DNA of 64,000 nt from Phylloscopus collybita (taxonomy: Eukaryota; Chordata; Aves; Passeriformes; Phylloscopidae): contig JAJNNQ010000009.1 in NCBI GenBank assembly GCA_027886175.1, positions 23,115,501-23,179,500 on the forward strand, written 5' to 3'. Below are positions 63,601-64,000 of this stretch, piece by piece. Each line of letters begins with the position of its first letter. The first letter of the stretch is position 1. Under the pieces are notes generated by a model. That model made no database searches and was not told where the DNA came from. It saw only the letters and a program-made list of their open reading frames with translations. Position numbers and translations under genes: made by a program.

Positions 63601-64000
63601 ATTATACAGGTCAATATAACACCTATTTATCAACACAAAACTTTAAAATAAGGGGAAAATAATTAATTGTACAAATGAATATTTTGAGAGATGGCTTAAT
63701 GAAAAATAGTTTTCCATATTTGTGTAGGAAAACAGGGCAAATTCAACACCCTCTTTGAAGATCTATTTTCCTTGAAGTGTCAGCAGCAGGGTTTGTTTGT
63801 TTTGGGGCTTTTTTGAAACATTTAACAGAATAAATAAAACTGGCACATGAGAATAGGGACATGTGAGCAGGTGTACATGTATGTTACTTTATTTTTAGGT
63901 AAGTCACTTAAGTAGACTTTGTGTCTTCTTGGAAAGGGACAGAGACATTTAGTTGAAGTGAACCAAGCATGCACTATTCTTCAAGGTATATCATATAGAC
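57631..64000. other. Gene desert segment to window end
   Basis: No exon was identified, including none of GABRG1, the next gene expected by amniote synteny. The C/A-rich tract at 59991-60050 is the only clear simple repeat. A short G/T run lies at 63793-63812. Confidence 0.5.
59991..60050 (+). repeat. (CAAA)n / CCCAAAC simple repeat
   Basis: It consists of A and C in units such as caaacaaa and aaaccccaaac, which are frequent in bird genomes. Confidence 0.88.

Noticed and set aside
57631..64000. Exons of GABRG1, expected next by synteny
   Set aside because: No GABA-A receptor sequence (Cys-loop or transmembrane blocks) was found. The gene likely lies beyond the window.
1..64000. CRISPR arrays, bacterial operons, phage or toxin systems
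   Set aside because: No spaced identical repeats or dense coding were seen. Composition and gene structure are those of a vertebrate nuclear genome.

Overview
This is a vertebrate nuclear genome window, almost certainly avian and probably a passerine. The evidence is short genes split by spliceosomal introns, many CR1 LINE fragments with the bird-type 3' end (near ATTCTATG), bird-type ERV LTRs, and a tRNA-Ile-headed SINE with a CR1-like tail that resembles the songbird TguSINE1 family. Gene order also fits: GUF1 and GNPDA2 lie tail to tail, as they do in other amniotes. No bacterial, phage or CRISPR content was seen.

Layout. 1-12.36 kb holds the 3' half of GUF1 (plus strand), the mitochondrial LepA/EF4-type GTPase: nine consecutive coding exons (1378-12153) that join in one open frame of 356 codons and a stop. 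The GTPase-domain exons lie before the window. 12.36-16.29 kb is the convergent intergenic interval plus the GNPDA2 3' UTR. 16.29-23.05 kb holds complete GNPDA2 (minus strand), glucosamine-6-phosphate deaminase 2: six coding exons giving 275 aa with all catalytic residues, plus a probable noncoding first exon in a CpG island. 23.26-24.15 kb is a CR1 copy split by a 340-bp solo LTR with a perfect 6-bp target duplication. The SINE is at 24.54-24.68 kb.

From 24.7 kb to the end I found no exon. This is a gene desert upstream of GNPDA2. It contains a degraded ERV LTR (26.34-26.92 kb, same family as an inverted copy at 0.46-0.96 kb in a GUF1 intron), a small orphan CpG island with a strong CTCF-like motif (28.6 kb), CR1 copies (33.6-34.8, ~37.1, 39.7, 45.1, 50.8 kb), a 27-bp-period repeat inside an LTR-like block (43.8-44.35 kb), simple G/T- and A/C-rich tracts, and several near-perfect hairpins (35.2, 38.8, 57.5 and 57.6 kb).

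The two genes are unrelated housekeeping genes: GUF1 acts in mitochondrial translation and GNPDA2 in cytosolic hexosamine catabolism. I found no convincing undescribed biological system. The most unusual items are a GC-AG intron and a 93-nt stop-free, frame-preserving intron in GNPDA2, the nested retroelement next to its promoter, the tRNA-Ile SINE, the orphan CpG/CTCF site and the 34-bp palindrome.
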